A DNA stretch of 7,844 nucleotides from Clostridiales bacterium (GTDB lineage Bacteria; Bacillota; Clostridia; Oscillospirales; Butyricicoccaceae). Every line of letters starts with the position of its first letter. Position 1 is the first letter of the stretch. Both the position numbers and the translations under genes were made by a program. The stretch lies in contig JANZZB010000068.1 of NCBI GenBank assembly GCA_026419635.1, forward strand, positions 1 through 7,844. Direction: 5' to 3'. Positions 6,441-7,844 of the stretch are shown one piece after another. The notes under the pieces are model-generated. The model made no database searches, had not been told where the DNA came from, and worked only from the letters and a program-made list of their open reading frames with translations.

Positions 6441-7127
6441 TTAAGGAGCATATGGTGCCATGCTTTTTACATCTGTTTCAAGTATCGGGCGTAAAACTGC
6501 GGTTACTTTGCCGCTGGTTTCGGCATAAAACAATTTAGCCGCTTCTTCCGGTGTCACGGCCAAAGTAATATTGGAATATCCCAATTTGCTTGTATCCGAA
6601 TTGGCTCCGTTGATTGAGAGAACTTCTATGTTTTGTAATAAGAGAATCGTTTTGGCGACCTTTTCTATCGTACCGTCCTTTTTTACTTGATCCATCATGA
6701 TTGAAGCGATTACATCAATATGATTGGATTTTTTAATGTTGCCCGCGACTCCGGATATATCGTCAACCGCCATCGTAATTGCCCTTTTCCCGTCCGGGAT
6801 TTTGTAAGCAAGGCCGCCTTCGTCAGCACCTTTTTTAATAAGTCTTGAAGTCAGAACCTGTTCGTTTGCCTCTATCGCTGAATTTGAAATTTTGCCTAAT
6901 ACAAGGGGCAATTTATTCGTCGCGAGCGGGTTAATTGATTCGACCGGAAGCTTTCTAAGTTCAACCATATCTTCCGTAATCAGTGTATTTTCAGGAATTC
7001 TATTAATTGCAACGACGGCAGATTCCATTTCCCTACGCGAGGATGCTTGCAGATACTCGGCATAATTAAAAACGGCAACTCCCGTTAATACGGCGAACAA
7101 CAACGCGATTAAATATATTTTTTTCAA
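6441..7127 (-). CDS. cpaB: CpaB/RcpC, SAF-domain Flp pilus assembly protein
   Basis: 228 aa. A single N-terminal membrane anchor (about 4-20, after MKK) leaves the rest outside the membrane. A SAF domain follows (about 36-98; VVAINRIPENTLITEDMVEL and the later ANEQVLTSRL). Next comes the RcpC/CpaB domain (about 108-215), with the typical YKIPDGKRAITMAVDDISGVAG start, a H-IDV-I strand and ITLAVTPEEAAKL. In Gram-negatives, CpaB/RcpC links to the outer-membrane secretin and may modify or guide pili. In a Gram-positive it probably acts at the wall side of the membrane, since no secretin gene is visible. The start codon is TTG with GGAGG seven bases upstream (7139-7135). The gene lies 26 nt after the TadG-like gene. 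Confidence 0.93.
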   Translation of the reverse strand: MKKIYLIALLFAVLTGVAVFNYAEYLQASSRREMESAVVAINRIPENTLITEDMVELRKLPVESINPLATNKLPLVLGKISNSAIEANEQVLTSRLIKKGADEGGLAYKIPDGKRAITMAVDDISGVAGNIKKSNHIDVIASIMMDQVKKDGTIEKVAKTILLLQNIEVLSINGANSDTSKLGYSNITLAVTPEEAAKLFYAETSGKVTAVLRPILETDVKSMAPYAP

Positions 7128-7134
7128 AGTGTTT

Positions 7135-7139
7135 CCTCC
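7135..7139 (-). promoter_or_regulatory. Ribosome binding site deciding the TTG start of cpaB
   Basis: GGAGG on the minus strand, seven bases before TTG at 7127. It is the best Shine-Dalgarno in the operon and makes the TTG start of cpaB convincing. Confidence 0.8.
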
Positions 7140-7153
7140 AAAAGCGGGACAAA

Positions 7154-7812
7154 TTATTCAGAAAGCCCGATATGGTACATACCGTAATCCTGAGCTGCTT
7201 GATACTCTCCATTTGAAATGCTGCCTGATTCAAAGTATTTAATATAAGAACCCTGTACCTCGCCGTTTTCCCCGATTCCCTCCAAAACAAATGCAGCAAA
7301 TCCTTTTATTTTTACATAGCTGTTTCCGATTTTTTCGATTACAAGAACTTTTAATACCCGGGGACAATCTAAAACATAATGTTCTGCCGTGCACCCGCCC
7401 TGGCCTTGAAAATGAGTACAGGAGTTATAACGTGCCGATACGGAGGAGGCAGTGGGGCCTGCCATATTGCCTTTTTCAACTGGAAGGAGATCGTCACCGA
7501 TTTTAAGGGTGCCGCTATATCCATATTCCAGCCAAGAAGTAAAATCACTTGCACCGCCACTTTTTACACCGTCCAGATCAATTGCGCCGTACGAACCCTG
7601 CGTGCCGTCTCCTCCGCCATATTTTAAATAAATATGTTTTGTGTTATTATTTGAAATTGCATTCATTAGCTGGGAATATTCAACACCGAGCGGAGCCGCG
7701 CCGTTTACCTGTGTTGCCGGTGTAATTCTCGCTTTGGCACTTCGGGAAAACGAAAAACTATTGATGCCGACGGTTTTTGCAAAAAAAGAATCCATAATGC
7801 ATGGTATAGAGA
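7154..7812 (-). CDS. TadG-like Flp pilus assembly protein, C-terminal part (5' end lost at contig end)
   Basis: The C-terminal 219 codons of a TadG-related protein. The visible start, SIPCIMDSFFAKTVGINSFSF, matches the middle of such proteins, where a segment like FFAK-LGI-S follows the N-terminal membrane helix and TadE/G region. The rest has family-like stretches: EYGYSGTLKIGDDLLPVEKGNMAGPT, then three cysteines (126, 135 and 144, counting from the in-frame Met at 7795) around CTHFQ and DCPRVLKVLVIE, then VKIKGFAAFVLEG. It is expected to be membrane-anchored with this part outside the cell; the cysteines may form disulfides. The ATG at 7795 is probably not the start: it has no ribosome binding site, the frame stays open upstream to 7812, and the first in-frame stop lies in adapter sequence. 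TAA stop at 7154. The exact role in Tad assembly is not established. Confidence 0.82.
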
Positions 7813-7844
7813 CTGTCTCTTATACACATCTGACGCTGCCGACG
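7813..7844. other. Nextera sequencing adapter (Tn5 mosaic end), not genomic
   Basis: CTGTCTCTTATACACATCT (7813-7831) is the 19-bp Tn5 mosaic end used in Nextera libraries, and the next 13 bases GACGCTGCCGACG are the adjoining Read 1 transposase adapter. All 32 bases match the reverse complement of that oligo. It is residual adapter at the contig end. Real sequence stops at 7812. Confidence 0.97.

Noticed and set aside
7793..7795. ATG at 7795 as true start of the TadG-like gene
   Set aside because: No ribosome binding site, the frame stays open to the genomic end at 7812, and the upstream stop exists only in adapter sequence.
7813..7831. A Tn5 mosaic end, suggesting a mobile element
   Set aside because: It is directly followed by Nextera primer bases and lies at the very contig end, so it is library adapter, not a transposon.
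1..7844. CRISPR arrays, tRNA or rRNA genes, insertion sequences
   Set aside because: I saw no regularly spaced repeats, no tRNA-like cloverleaf or rRNA sequence, and no transposase-like protein.

Overview
The window reads as the end of a contig from a low-GC Gram-positive bacterium (Bacillota). Evidence: A+T-rich sequence, strong GGAGG-type ribosome binding sites, frequent TTG start codons, a TipAL-type MerR regulator, and a Tad/Flp pilus gene order (TadG-like, CpaB, CpaE, CpaF, TadB, TadC, DUF192) of the Bacillota kind. I cannot assign a genus. All genes I can support are on the minus strand, so transcription runs from high to low coordinates.

Layout in the direction of transcription. 7844-7813 is not genomic: it is unremoved Nextera (Tn5 mosaic end) sequencing adapter. 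7812-7154 is the C-terminal part of a TadG-like pseudopilus/Flp assembly protein, cut by the contig end. It is followed by cpaB (7127-6441), cpaE/tadZ (6331-5192), cpaF/tadA (5164-3830), tadB (3809-2862), tadC (2846-1935), a DUF192 gene (1921-1577) and a coiled-coil gene with a DivIVA-like N-terminus (1558-761). Most gaps are 13-33 nt. The exception is cpaB-cpaE, about 109 nt, which contains an inverted repeat. A strong hairpin terminator (692-732) closes the operon. Beyond it lies a MerR/TipAL-type regulator gene (548-1), cut by the window start, with its own promoter of 19-bp spacing and a palindromic operator.

How the genes work together. CpaF is the cytoplasmic hexameric ATPase. TadB and TadC form the inner-membrane platform it drives. 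CpaE/TadZ is the ParA-like positioning ATPase. CpaB is a membrane-anchored SAF-domain protein on the outer face, and the TadG-like protein is a membrane-anchored extracellular or minor-pilin-like component. No Flp pilin, TadE/F or prepilin peptidase gene is visible; they should lie beyond the right contig end or elsewhere. The least expected content is the DivIVA-like coiled-coil protein as last gene of the Tad operon, a possible spatial adaptor for the apparatus, and a 23-bp perfect palindrome inside cpaE.
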